Positions 1 through 6,941 of a stretch of 15,604 nucleotides of DNA are shown piece after piece. The DNA is from CAYJEQ01 sp964370185 (GTDB taxonomy: Bacteria; Bacillota; Clostridia; Oscillospirales; Ruminococcaceae), in assembly GCA_964370185.1 (NCBI GenBank), contig CAYJIJ010000052.1, positions 1-15,604 of the forward strand, read 5' to 3'. The notes below the pieces were generated by a model, which saw only the letters and a list, made by a program, of their open reading frames with translations, searched no databases and was not told where the DNA came from. How positions within the stretch are numbered: the stretch's first letter is position 1; each line of letters opens with the position of its first letter. Both the position numbers and the translations under genes were made by a program.

Positions 1-2
1 AG

Positions 3-104
3 GTTTATAACCTTCAGGAGCTTACTCATAATCATTTCGTTTCATGTGCGCTTGCGAATGAACTTAATGCGGAGTTTTTGGGGTTGCTGGAAGTAGGAAA
101 GTAG
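3..104 (+). CDS. 3' end of an unidentified protein-coding gene (partial)
   Basis: An open frame enters from the left edge and stops at TAG 102-104. The 33 visible residues (VYNLQELTHNHFV... to LLEVGK) have ordinary, mixed composition, and the other two plus-strand frames here are stop-broken or biased, so this is probably the true C-terminus of a gene. I do not recognise the family. The next gene has its own promoter, so this one is probably not in its operon. Confidence 0.4.
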   Translation, partial: VYNLQELTHNHFVSCALANELNAEFLGLLEVGK

Positions 105-150
105 AACTTATTCATAAATGAAATTATCCACACCCTACTCACTATCTTTC

Positions 151-179
151 TTGCAGATGTTTTTAATGTAATATATAAT
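151..179 (+). promoter_or_regulatory. Promoter for the hydrolase/S9 peptidase pair
   Basis: TTGCAG at 151-156 and a perfect TATAAT at 174-179 are separated by exactly 17 bp, a near-consensus vegetative sigma factor promoter. It would give a leader of about 135 nt before the ATG at 322. I see no recognisable riboswitch or strong hairpin in that leader. Confidence 0.7.
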
Positions 180-321
180 AGGCAGTATAAGTCTAAGTTG
201 CATATATGAAAAGAATAGACATTTTGGTTATGAGATACGGGATATTTTTTTCTCTTTATTGTATTTATAAGGCGATACCTAAGCGTTTCTTGCTCATAGT
301 TTCTGAAAGGAAGTGTATTAA

Positions 322-1071
322 ATGCTTTACAGTAATATTACTAAAATAGATAAGCCATATTCTTCCACGCTCCATACCATCACATCAGCCGATGGGATGG
401 AGTGTGAGGGAATAGCTATTTTGCCGACTGAGGATTTTAAAGAAAATTCCTTATCGGCTATTTTGCTTTTGGACTCATTGGAGCAAGCAAATATTTGGGT
501 TAACGAGGGTTATGCTGTATTGTGCTTACCCACAGATAATAATGATATAAAAAGTGATGCGCTACATATTACTGAGTTTTTAGATAGTATGCTTAGATAT
601 TATCCCACCATTGATAAATCAAGGATAGCAGTTATCGGTCGAGGCAGAGGTGCCACTTTAGTAAACTGGATTATAGGAAACACAAATCAATTTTGCTGTG
701 CTATTAGCGAGGGTGGTGTCTCGAACTGGACATCCCACGCATACAGCACTGATGCTGGATACGAGGAGTGTTTTATGCGTTTTAAAAGTGTAGAGGATGG
801 CTTACTGCTTTGGGAAAATTCCCCTTTAAAATTTGCCAACAAAGCGAAAACCCCCACACTTTTACTCCATGGGGATAAAGATGAACTCTGTTTTTATCAG
901 GAATCAATCAGTTTTTTTACTGCCCTTAAGATGCATGGAACAGTAGCAAGAATGTGCTTATTTCACGGAGAAAGCCACAATCTGCCAATGAAAAATGAAG
1001 ATAATACACAGCGACGCCTATCAGAGATGAAAGCTTGGTTAACTAACTATCTGAAAAGGGAGGCTATGTAG
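322..1071 (+). CDS. S9/alpha-beta hydrolase-like protein lacking the nucleophile serine (probable pseudoenzyme)
   Basis: The 249-residue protein matches the catalytic alpha/beta-hydrolase domain of the S9 peptidase encoded immediately downstream, without a beta-propeller. Aligning the shared N-T-N-Q-F segment places the S9 nucleophile motif G-G-S-Y-G opposite G106-R-G-R-G110, so Gly108 (GGC) sits where serine is expected; a single A-to-G change from AGC would do this. The H-G-G oxyanion segment of S9 is also absent (L-D-S-L instead). The presumed acid Asp187 (HGDKD) and His219 (GESHN) remain. The frame is intact and has a good ribosome binding site (GAAAGGAAG, 305-313). The stop lies 1 bp before the S9 start, so translation is probably coupled. 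No signal peptide is seen, so it should be cytosolic. A structural or regulatory partner of the S9 enzyme is inferred; use of another nucleophile is possible. Confidence 0.8.
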   Translation: MLYSNITKIDKPYSSTLHTITSADGMECEGIAILPTEDFKENSLSAILLLDSLEQANIWVNEGYAVLCLPTDNNDIKSDALHITEFLDSMLRYYPTIDKSRIAVIGRGRGATLVNWIIGNTNQFCCAISEGGVSNWTSHAYSTDAGYEECFMRFKSVEDGLLLWENSPLKFANKAKTPTLLLHGDKDELCFYQESISFFTALKMHGTVARMCLFHGESHNLPMKNEDNTQRRLSEMKAWLTNYLKREAM

Positions 1072-1072
1072 G

Positions 1073-3004
1073 ATGAATGTGGTAACCCCTAAGGATTTAT
1101 TTGATTTTAAATTTGTATCGGATTTTAAGCTATCGCCCAATGGAGAGCATGGCTTTTTTCTGCTATCCATGCCAAATGAAAAAGATAATGAATATAAAAA
1201 AGAATTGTGGATTTTAAACACTTCTGATAACTCCCATTCGCTACTGATTCAGGCAGGTAAGCATGGGGGATATACATGGATTGACAACGAAACAATACTA
1301 TTTACCGCAAGCGACTATGCACCAAGCAAAGCAAATACCACCCACTTTTACACAATAAAAATTAGCGATGGTAAGGTGGAAGAGTTTTGCACTATTCCAT
1401 ATAAAGTATCGAGTTTTAACTATATGGGCGATGGTAAATTCGTGTGCAATATTTCACACACTTGCAGTGAAGAGAGCAAGCTGACGGGTGGAAATGTATC
1501 CGTATTTGACGAGCTCTATTTTTGGTATGATGGTAAGGGTGTTTGCAATAAAAGACGAAATGGACTTGTGATTTATGATAGTCGCAACCAAAGCGAAAAG
1601 AAAATCACAGATACATACTTTAATTTAGCGGAGTTTGCAGTGTCGCCAAACAAAGAGAATATTGTGTACAGTGGCAGGGAGTACAAAGATGTTAACGGAA
1701 AGGCAAATACTGTATACTGCTATAATCTTTCCACCGAAACAACAGAATTTTTGACCCCTATGAATATTAACTTTTACAGCAATCTGATATTTTGGGACAA
1801 CAACCGTATATTCTATGGCAAAAATGATTTAGAATACTCGGGAAAACATGATAAATACTGCCTGTATAGTTTTGCAGAAGGTGAAATACCACTAAAAAAA
1901 ATGCCCGACTGCTCATTGGGCTCGACAGCGGGGAGCGATGTGGCATATGGTGGAGGTATCACTAAGAAAATGCTAAATGGCAAATTGTATATAACAAGAG
2001 TTCATTGGAGCAAAGGTGTACTTACCGCCGTAGAAGAAACAGGCAAAATAGAGGACATTATAGCTACTGATGGCGGAGTGATGAGCTTTGATATGGTGGG
2101 AGATAAGCTTTATACTGTTTCCATGCGTGGAAATAAACTCAAGGAAATATATTCTTTTGACCTTAAAAGCGGTGAGGAAACTCAGATAACGCATTTTAAT
2201 GACAGTTATGCAGATAATCACTTTACTCCCACGCCGCAAGTAGTCAACATGTCTTGCAAAAATGGCACAGAGCTTGAGGGATATATAATTTATCCTGTGG
2301 GATATGAGAGTGGCAAAAAATATCCTGCCGTTTTGCAGGTGCACGGTGGCCCTAAGAGCATTTACAGCTCTATTTTTGGGCATGAGATGCAAAGCCTTGC
2401 CGCCAATGGTTATTTTGTTTTTTATACAAATCCACCGGGCTCAAATGGTAGGGACAGCGCTTTTGCAAAAATTACAGGAAATTTAGGCAAGGCAGATGTA
2501 GAGGCAGTTTTAGATTTTACTGATTATGTGATTACGAACTTCCCAGATATAGATGAAAAACGAGTGGGTATTTGTGGTGGCTCTTATGGAGGGTTTGTCA
2601 CAAATCGCTTAATCACCAATACAAATCAATTCAAAGCCGCTTGCTCCCAGCGTTCTATTTCAAACTATATCACAAAATCACTCACAGGTGATATTGGGTA
2701 TTATCACAATATATCTCAGCTCGGCACTACACAGTGGGAAGATTTCAATACATTTTGGGAAGCATCACCACTGAAATATGCAAAAAATTGTACAACACCT
2801 ACATTGTTTATTCATTCGGATAAAGATTATCGTTGTTTTATTGGTGAGTCGGTTCAGATGTATAATGCTTTAAAGCGAAACAGCGTTGCTACCGAGCTTG
2901 TGGTTTTTGAGGGAGAAAATCACGAACTTGCACGCACTGGCAAGCCACAAAGCAGAGTAAGGCGCTTAAGCGAGATAGCAAAGTGGTTTAAGAAGTATTT
3001 ATAG
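1073..3004 (+). CDS. S9 family serine oligopeptidase (prolyl oligopeptidase / acylaminoacyl-peptidase type)
   Basis: This 643-residue protein has the usual S9 architecture. An N-terminal seven-bladed-propeller-like region (about 1-380) carries repeated motifs such as LSPNG, WIDNETILF and VSPNKENIVYSG. It is followed by an alpha/beta-hydrolase catalytic domain (about 400-643). The triad is visible: Ser504 in GGSYGG, Asp585 in HSDKDYRC, His617 in GENHEL; the oxyanion segment HGGP is also present. Length fits the family (about 600-700). The enzyme should cleave short peptides in the cytoplasm, since no signal peptide or membrane segment is seen. The ribosome binding site GGGAGG lies inside the end of the upstream hydrolase-like gene, and the two genes are 1 bp apart. 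Exact substrate preference (proline, acylated N-terminus or other) cannot be read from the sequence. Confidence 0.93.
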   Translation: MNVVTPKDLFDFKFVSDFKLSPNGEHGFFLLSMPNEKDNEYKKELWILNTSDNSHSLLIQAGKHGGYTWIDNETILFTASDYAPSKANTTHFYTIKISDGKVEEFCTIPYKVSSFNYMGDGKFVCNISHTCSEESKLTGGNVSVFDELYFWYDGKGVCNKRRNGLVIYDSRNQSEKKITDTYFNLAEFAVSPNKENIVYSGREYKDVNGKANTVYCYNLSTETTEFLTPMNINFYSNLIFWDNNRIFYGKNDLEYSGKHDKYCLYSFAEGEIPLKKMPDCSLGSTAGSDVAYGGGITKKMLNGKLYITRVHWSKGVLTAVEETGKIEDIIATDGGVMSFDMVGDKLYTVSMRGNKLKEIYSFDLKSGEETQITHFNDSYADNHFTPTPQVVNMSCKNGTELEGYIIYPVGYESGKKYPAVLQVHGGPKSIYSSIFGHEMQSLAANGYFVFYTNPPGSNGRDSAFAKITGNLGKADVEAVLDFTDYVITNFPDIDEKRVGICGGSYGGFVTNRLITNTNQFKAACSQRSISNYITKSLTGDIGYYHNISQLGTTQWEDFNTFWEASPLKYAKNCTTPTLFIHSDKDYRCFIGESVQMYNALKRNSVATELVVFEGENHELARTGKPQSRVRRLSEIAKWFKKYL

Positions 3005-3029
3005 GAATATAACCTGAAAAGTGGAATAA

Positions 3030-3212
3030 GTTTGGGTGAACATAAAAACAAAAGAGCTTACAGGCTTTGATAAATACTAACAAGGCGATATAAACAGCAC
3101 CGAGTTTAGAACTTCACTTGTAGATACCTTTGTCAGAAAGATAGTTTTATCAGACGATGGCAACGGAAAATACCTTGATATATACTTGGGTGCAAGCGCT
3201 GAGAATATAAGA
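3030..3212 (+). pseudogene. Remnant of the 3' end of a large serine recombinase-like gene
   Basis: In the frame through 3120 the sequence reads KELTGFDKY-stop-QGDINSTEFR, then TSLVDTFVRKIVLSDDG. The FR-x2-L-(V/I)DTFV-x-I-x-L-x-DDG pattern is characteristic of the C-terminal segment of large serine recombinases (Tn4451/phage integrase type). There is an in-frame TAA at 3078-3080, no start codon with a ribosome binding site, and no catalytic domain, so this is a relic. It runs directly into a hairpin and a tRNA half, consistent with the edge of a decayed integrated element. Recognition rests on about 40 residues. Confidence 0.5.
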
Positions 3213-3213
3213 A

Positions 3214-3246
3214 TTCCCTTAGACGATTTTACTTCGTCTAAGGGAA
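3214..3246. repeat. Perfect 13-bp hairpin next to the tRNA fragment
   Basis: Arms 3214-3226 (TTCCCTTAGACGA) and 3234-3246 pair perfectly around the 7-nt loop TTTTACT. It lies between the recombinase relic and the tRNA 3' half. On the minus strand it lies just beyond the tRNA CCA end, where a tRNA terminator would be expected, though no clear T-run follows. Confidence 0.6.
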
Positions 3247-3249
3247 ATT

Positions 3250-3296
3250 TGGCACGCTTGATTGGATTTGAACCAACGACACCCAGCGTCGGAGGC
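3250..3296 (-). tRNA. 3' half of tRNA-Arg(CCG), truncated in the anticodon arm (non-functional remnant)
   Basis: Read on the minus strand, 3296 to 3250 gives an anticodon loop CTCCGAC (T33, anticodon CCG, A37), the 3' anticodon-stem strand GCTGG, variable loop GTGTC, a T-arm GTTGG-TTCAAAT-CCAAT that closes properly, acceptor strand CAAGCGT, discriminator G and an encoded CCA. The 5' half is absent: the preceding bases pair for only 2 bp of the anticodon stem, and no D-arm or ACGCTTG acceptor strand is found upstream. The plus-strand peptide LIGFEPTTPSVGG across this site is the familiar spurious antisense translation of tRNA. A 3' tRNA fragment is the typical footprint of integrase-mediated insertion into a tRNA gene. 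Confidence 0.75.
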
Positions 3297-3373
3297 GTAT
3301 GGCGTGGTTTTGTGAAGTGGTTATTTCACTGGGGCCCTGTTGGTTGTGCACAAGTTAAGCAGAATATGGAGAA

Positions 3374-3417
3374 AGCCTGTAAACCTATGTCACAACTGGG
3401 TTTACAGGCTGTTTTAT
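3374..3417 (+). terminator. Rho-independent terminator
   Basis: Arms 3374-3385 (AGCCTGTAAACC) and 3399-3410 pair perfectly, extended by a G-T and an A-T pair inward, around a loop near TGTCACAAC. GTTTTATTGTTTT follows on the plus strand. It would stop plus-strand transcripts from the S9/relic region. The minus side lacks a T-run, so it is a poor terminator for the ATPase gene. Confidence 0.7.
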
Positions 3418-3489
3418 TGTTTTGTGGGAGTAGTAGTCAAATAGTGGTCTTGTGTGGTCAAAATAAAAACAAACCCTAAGCCTTTGAGC

Positions 3490-4845
3490 CTATAAACACA
3501 TCGTCATATATAATGGAATATAAGTTATATCATCCTTAATCATTACATCTTTAGGGTATAATACATATTTCTCACCTATATTTCGAGAAAATCTTTTACA
3601 AAACTTGGTCAGTGATGAATGACTAATCCTTTTACCTGATTTAACCTCCACAGGGCAAATCTTTTTATTTCTGGTAATTATGAAGTCAATTTCCATATGA
3701 TTTTCTCGGTTTAGCGCATCACTGCGAGAATAGAAATATAGTTTATGACCGTTTCGCCTCAGCATTTGAGCCACTACATTTTCCATAATCATACCTTCGT
3801 TAATTTCTATCCTATCAAATAGCACAGCCTTGTAAACCTCATCTTCAGTTAACAGATTACTGATAAGTGACTGAGTAACTAAAAGACCCGTGTCCGCCAT
3901 ATAACATTTCTGCGTAGCATAGTCTGCACTTAATGCCAGTGCCACAGTGGGGTCGGTGGCATTGTAGCAGGTATTCACTATCATAGCTTCACTAAGCCAA
4001 ATAAAAGAGTCCTCATAACTCCTAAATCTTGCATTTTTGCTTATGGAAGTAATTGTGTATTTTTTCTCTTTTTTAGTAAGCTGAGAGGGTATTCCATCAA
4101 AAATAGCATACACCTTATCTTCATATCCCGATGCAAATTTAGCAACATCTTCACGATACAGAGATAGAATTCTCCGCTTTGCCATGTCGGGTTTTTCAAA
4201 TGTTTTTGACTCCACATAAGCCATAACAGATTGTGGCATTCCTCCAACTATAATGTATTGCCTAAAATCATTCATTACTTTCCTGTGTAAACTTTGCCCT
4301 AAAGGCGTCTTGCTTTCAAAGCAATTGTGTATCAAATTTGCCGTACTTTCATCACCCATTGCCCACAAAAATTCCTCAAAGTCAAGCGGGAACATTTCGA
4401 TATGTTCTTCTTCTGAGGGTATAATAATATCCTGTACATTCTTTTTTAGACGAATAAGTGAGCCTGTTTCAATATAATCATATCTGCCATCAGCAACTAA
4501 ATATTTAATTAGTTGGCGTGCTTTGGGAAACTGCTGTACTTCATCGAATATAATTATGGAGTTTCTGCGATGCAAAGCCACACCGAAGTATGCCGATAGC
4601 TTTAAGAAAAACAAATCAAGGTTAGCTGTTTCATTTAGAAATAAGTCGATAATTTCTGGAGATACATTGCCAAAGTCAACTATAATGTGTGTTTTGTACT
4701 CAGCCTTTGCAAACTCTTTGCAGATATAGCTTTTGCCCACACGCCTTGCTCCGTCAATCATTAATGCAGTTTTGCCACCACTTTCGCTCTTCCATTGTAG
4801 TAACCTATCATATAATTTTCGTTTTAACATTACCTCTTTAGCCAT
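3490..4845 (-). CDS. AAA family ATPase with C-terminal DUF4143 (nuclease-like) domain
   Basis: The 451-residue protein has the standard AAA_14/DUF4143 layout. The P-loop is G32-ARRVGKS39, Walker B is SIIIFDE with Asp101-Glu102, and a sensor-like ETGS is at 126-129. A winged-helix-like middle region (about 225-300) follows, then DUF4143 (about 300-420). DUF4143 shows PD-(D/E)xK-like residues: Glu355-Asn356, Asp387 in MEIDF, and E400-V-K402 in PVEVK. Family length is about 400-460, so it looks complete. Members are widespread in anaerobes and of uncertain function; a DNA-related ATPase/nuclease is inferred from the fold. The start at 4845 is supported by GAGGTG about 9 nt upstream; Met6 (4830) has AGAGG too close. 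It is monocistronic with its own promoter. Confidence 0.92.
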   Translation of the reverse strand: MAKEVMLKRKLYDRLLQWKSESGGKTALMIDGARRVGKSYICKEFAKAEYKTHIIVDFGNVSPEIIDLFLNETANLDLFFLKLSAYFGVALHRRNSIIIFDEVQQFPKARQLIKYLVADGRYDYIETGSLIRLKKNVQDIIIPSEEEHIEMFPLDFEEFLWAMGDESTANLIHNCFESKTPLGQSLHRKVMNDFRQYIIVGGMPQSVMAYVESKTFEKPDMAKRRILSLYREDVAKFASGYEDKVYAIFDGIPSQLTKKEKKYTITSISKNARFRSYEDSFIWLSEAMIVNTCYNATDPTVALALSADYATQKCYMADTGLLVTQSLISNLLTEDEVYKAVLFDRIEINEGMIMENVVAQMLRRNGHKLYFYSRSDALNRENHMEIDFIITRNKKICPVEVKSGKRISHSSLTKFCKRFSRNIGEKYVLYPKDVMIKDDITYIPLYMTMCL

Positions 4846-4914
4846 AAACTATACACCTCACTTGTTTGCTATATTAGTGATACACAAAACTCTATACACA
4901 TATATTATATGGTA

Positions 4915-4943
4915 ATTATAGCTCATTGTGCACTAAAAAGCAA
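4915..4943 (-). promoter_or_regulatory. Promoter of the AAA/DUF4143 gene
   Basis: On the minus strand, TTGCTT (4943-4938) and a perfect TATAAT (4920-4915) are 17 bp apart. The predicted leader to the ATG at 4845 is about 60 nt. Confidence 0.7.
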
Positions 4944-5119
4944 GTTGTTATGCAAAGTTTTATCACGAAAAAGCAAATAAATTTATCCACTTTTTGCACT
5001 AATTAGCAATTAATATTTATTGCATTATTATTTTGAGCTGTTTTGTGGTATGTTTAAGTATATCTAAGAGGGTATCTCATTAATAGATTTATTTCCATTT
5101 TGTATAACTAAATTCAACA
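4944..5119. other. AT-rich intergenic stretch without a gene
   Basis: Very AT-rich DNA between the ATPase promoter and the terminator hairpin at 5120. There is no ORF with a ribosome binding site in either direction. I see only short A/T runs and partial repeats of a TTTTTGCACTAA-like string (near 4930 inverted and at 4994), too weak to call. The stretch from 5160 to 5273, left of the C26 stop, also shows nothing. Confidence 0.5.
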
Positions 5120-5159
5120 AAAAAATCGGTGTGTCAGATGATTAGCACACCGATTTTTT
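5120..5159. terminator. Bidirectional rho-independent terminator
   Basis: Arms 5120-5133 (AAAAAATCGGTGTG) and 5146-5159 pair perfectly over 14 bp with a 12-nt loop. The A6/T6 ends give a U-tract on either strand. It would end minus-strand transcription from the C26 hydrolase gene about 115 nt after its stop. Confidence 0.85.
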
Positions 5160-5273
5160 ATTCAACTCATATACGCTGTTAATAGTTTGTTAACACTATG
5201 CAACAGTCTCTTTTGAAATTAAGTAAGAGTAAAATGGAAGATGATATATAATTAGAGAAGTGCAACTCGTAAC

Positions 5274-6035
5274 CTAATTATGATTTAAATATTCCAAAGA
5301 CTTCTGAATAAATAAATCAAAAATATCTTTGTGCACAGTAAAATCCTTAACTAAGGTTTCTGGATGCCACTGAACACCTACGAAAAAACGATTTTTATCC
5401 TTGTGCTCTACGCCTTCAATTATTCCATTTTCGTCGGTGGCCGTTATAATTAAATCTGTACCAACTATATCTATTGCCTGATGATGAAATGAATTAACAT
5501 CAATGATAGAACTTTTCACAGCATTATGCAGATGACTATTTTTATTTATTTGAACTTTGTGAATTAGTATATTCATATCTTTTTCCACAAAACTGTGCTT
5601 TGAAAAATTATTATCCTCTAAATCTTGAAAAAGTGTGCCGCCGCAAGTTATATTCATAAGCTGATGCCCACGGCATATTCCTAATGTGGGTATTTTGCTA
5701 TTTTCTAATATGTGTTTGAGCAATGATATTTCTTGCTTATCCCTCTCTGCATTGAGAAGTCCGAGCTTTCCGCCATTTTCCTCACCATAAAAGCTACAAT
5801 CCACATCATATCCACCAGTAAATAAAATGCCGCTACATACACAAAGTGCCGACTTAAGGTTTTCTATATTTTCATATATTGGGAGTAATATTGGGATACC
5901 TCCTGATAACTCTATGGCTTCTATATAGTTTTGTGCTACTAAATTCCATCGTTGCCCCTTCCCACCCATATGTGTATATTTCCCGATTTCACTGTCATTA
6001 CTAAAATTACATGTTATACCGATAATCGGCTTCAT
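5274..6035 (-). CDS. Gamma-glutamyl-gamma-aminobutyrate hydrolase family (peptidase C26, class I glutamine amidotransferase-like)
   Basis: The protein begins MKPIIGITCN and carries the class I amidotransferase triad: Cys121 in LGICRGHQ, His224 and Glu226 in VQWHPE. LFTGGYDV (near 72-79) and FHHQAI are further family landmarks. Relatives such as PuuD hydrolyse gamma-glutamyl amide bonds, for example gamma-Glu-GABA to glutamate and GABA. The 253-residue length is typical. I place the start at ATG 6035: the ribosome binding site AGAGGGG lies 8 nt upstream, whereas a GTG at 6044 would overlap it. The gene follows a truncated permease gene by 18 bp, suggesting it was the second gene of a permease-hydrolase operon. 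The upstream deletion removed the original promoter, so expression is uncertain. Cytosolic; substrate unknown. Confidence 0.9.
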   Translation of the reverse strand: MKPIIGITCNFSNDSEIGKYTHMGGKGQRWNLVAQNYIEAIELSGGIPILLPIYENIENLKSALCVCSGILFTGGYDVDCSFYGEENGGKLGLLNAERDKQEISLLKHILENSKIPTLGICRGHQLMNITCGGTLFQDLEDNNFSKHSFVEKDMNILIHKVQINKNSHLHNAVKSSIIDVNSFHHQAIDIVGTDLIITATDENGIIEGVEHKDKNRFFVGVQWHPETLVKDFTVHKDIFDLFIQKSLEYLNHN

Positions 6036-6053
6036 AGTAGACACCCCTCTTTA

Positions 6054-6461
6054 TTAAATATATAAGAAAACAAATCCCATAAGTGCAAATGGTATGCAGT
6101 ATGCCAAAGTGTAGAACATCGACTTCATAGGGTCTACTTTTTTACCTATTAGAGAGCCTATGAATGCAGCGACAAAGAAAGTGTTAAGGTCAGCAGGAGG
6201 CATACCTTGACCTGCTGCAGCAAGATGGGAGCTTGCAACCGCAATGTTTACAGGGTCAACTCCATTGGCAATTAGTGCCGGACCAAGTATGGGTGTAAAC
6301 ATTACCTGTGGATGGCTTTGTGTACCCATAATCATGCCACCAAGCAGTAATGCTGCTGAACCTCCAATTTTTAGGAAGTCCGCACTGAGTGAAGTAGCCC
6401 AAACCGCAATAGCTTCCATCTGTCCTCCCATACTGAAAGCACCTAAGAAAAATATGCAATG
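6054..6461 (-). pseudogene. Truncated TRAP/IT-type permease gene (C-terminal ~30% only)
   Basis: About 134 residues (from near FHCIFF to the stop) match the last third of the intact permease encoded at 11250-12653: GGQMEAI with AGQMDVI, MIMGTQS with MLIGAQS, AAAGQGMPPAD with ATAGQGLPPAD, KVDPMKSMFY with KVNPMKSMLY. The rest of the gene (about 330 residues) is missing, and no ribosome binding site precedes any start codon at the break. The break coincides with the start of LysR homology on the opposite strand, so both genes are cut at the same point. The stop is 18 bp before the C26 hydrolase gene, which probably shared its transcript. Confidence 0.85.
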
Positions 6462-6733
6462 AAATTTTCTCAATAGAGAAATTTTGCGCAAATAAGGTGA
6501 TTGAAGCAACCACTAATGAATGTGCTGCTGAATTTGTGGAAGCGGGTATGGGTATAGCAATTTTACCCCATACTGTAATGGATTCGGTGTATAAATATTA
6601 CGATTTTGACTATTTTGAAATTTCCAATCCAAATGCTCATTGGACAGTGTCTGCTGTGTATAGGTCTTCCTATAATTTAAATGTATTTGAAAAAGATTTT
6701 ATAGCTATGTTAAAGAAGGTTTTTCACAACTAA
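6462..6733 (+). pseudogene. Truncated LysR-type regulator gene (C-terminal end only)
   Basis: The frame is open from 6437, but homology begins near 6462-6475. It encodes the end of a LysR effector-binding domain: IEATTNECAAEF, then VEAGMGIAILPHTV, the hallmark (V/I)-x-AG-x-G-(I/V)-A-x-LP segment. The DNA-binding half and most of the effector domain are absent. A GTG at 6497 lacks a ribosome binding site. It lies tail-outward from the truncated permease, so the original pair was divergent (LysR to the right, permease to the left), the classical arrangement of a LysR regulator and its target. Confidence 0.8.
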
Positions 6734-6786
6734 GATATATGTGAACTAATTTTTAATACAAACATTATGCAACTATCATAAATCAT

Positions 6787-6839
6787 TAAAATATATGCTA
6801 TTCCCACCGCCAATGGCACTGGGAATAGCATATATTTTA
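6787..6839. terminator. Long hairpin between convergent LysR sequences
   Basis: Arms 6787-6806 and 6820-6839 pair perfectly over 20 bp, starting TAAAATATATGC. The 13-nt loop has its own GCC-AAT-GGC stem. It lies between the plus-strand LysR relic and the minus-strand LysR gene. The T-rich 3' end (TATATTTTA) makes it a plausible bidirectional terminator, although it is longer than most. Confidence 0.6.
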
Positions 6840-6855
6840 GCTCTATGATAAAAGT

Positions 6856-6896
6856 TAGGGTGTATTTCCTCGCCAAAGGCGAGGAAATACACCCTA
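6856..6896. repeat. Perfect 19-bp hairpin with TTTCCTCGCC core
   Basis: Arms 6856-6874 and 6878-6896 pair perfectly around the loop AAA. The loop-proximal core TTTCCTCGCC / GGCGAGGAAA recurs in the hairpin at 11134-11170. There is no proper T-run on either side. It sits just left of the LysR stop and could act in termination or 3'-end protection. Confidence 0.6.
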
Positions 6897-6941
6897 TAGA
6901 CTTTTAGCACAATCATTGAGATAGCTTCCATATTCAGCACT

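Noticed and set aside
1973..2392. 139-residue minus-strand ORF
   Set aside because: Antisense to the S9 peptidase gene; no family features.
3186..3479. 97-residue plus-strand ORF containing LIGFEPTTPSVGG
   Set aside because: This peptide is the antisense translation of a tRNA T-arm and anticodon arm; the ORF also crosses a recombinase relic and a terminator, so it is not a gene.
6497..6733. Small stand-alone LysR-like protein of 78 residues starting at GTG 6497
   Set aside because: No ribosome binding site, and the homology extends upstream of the GTG into the junction; it is the tail of a truncated gene.
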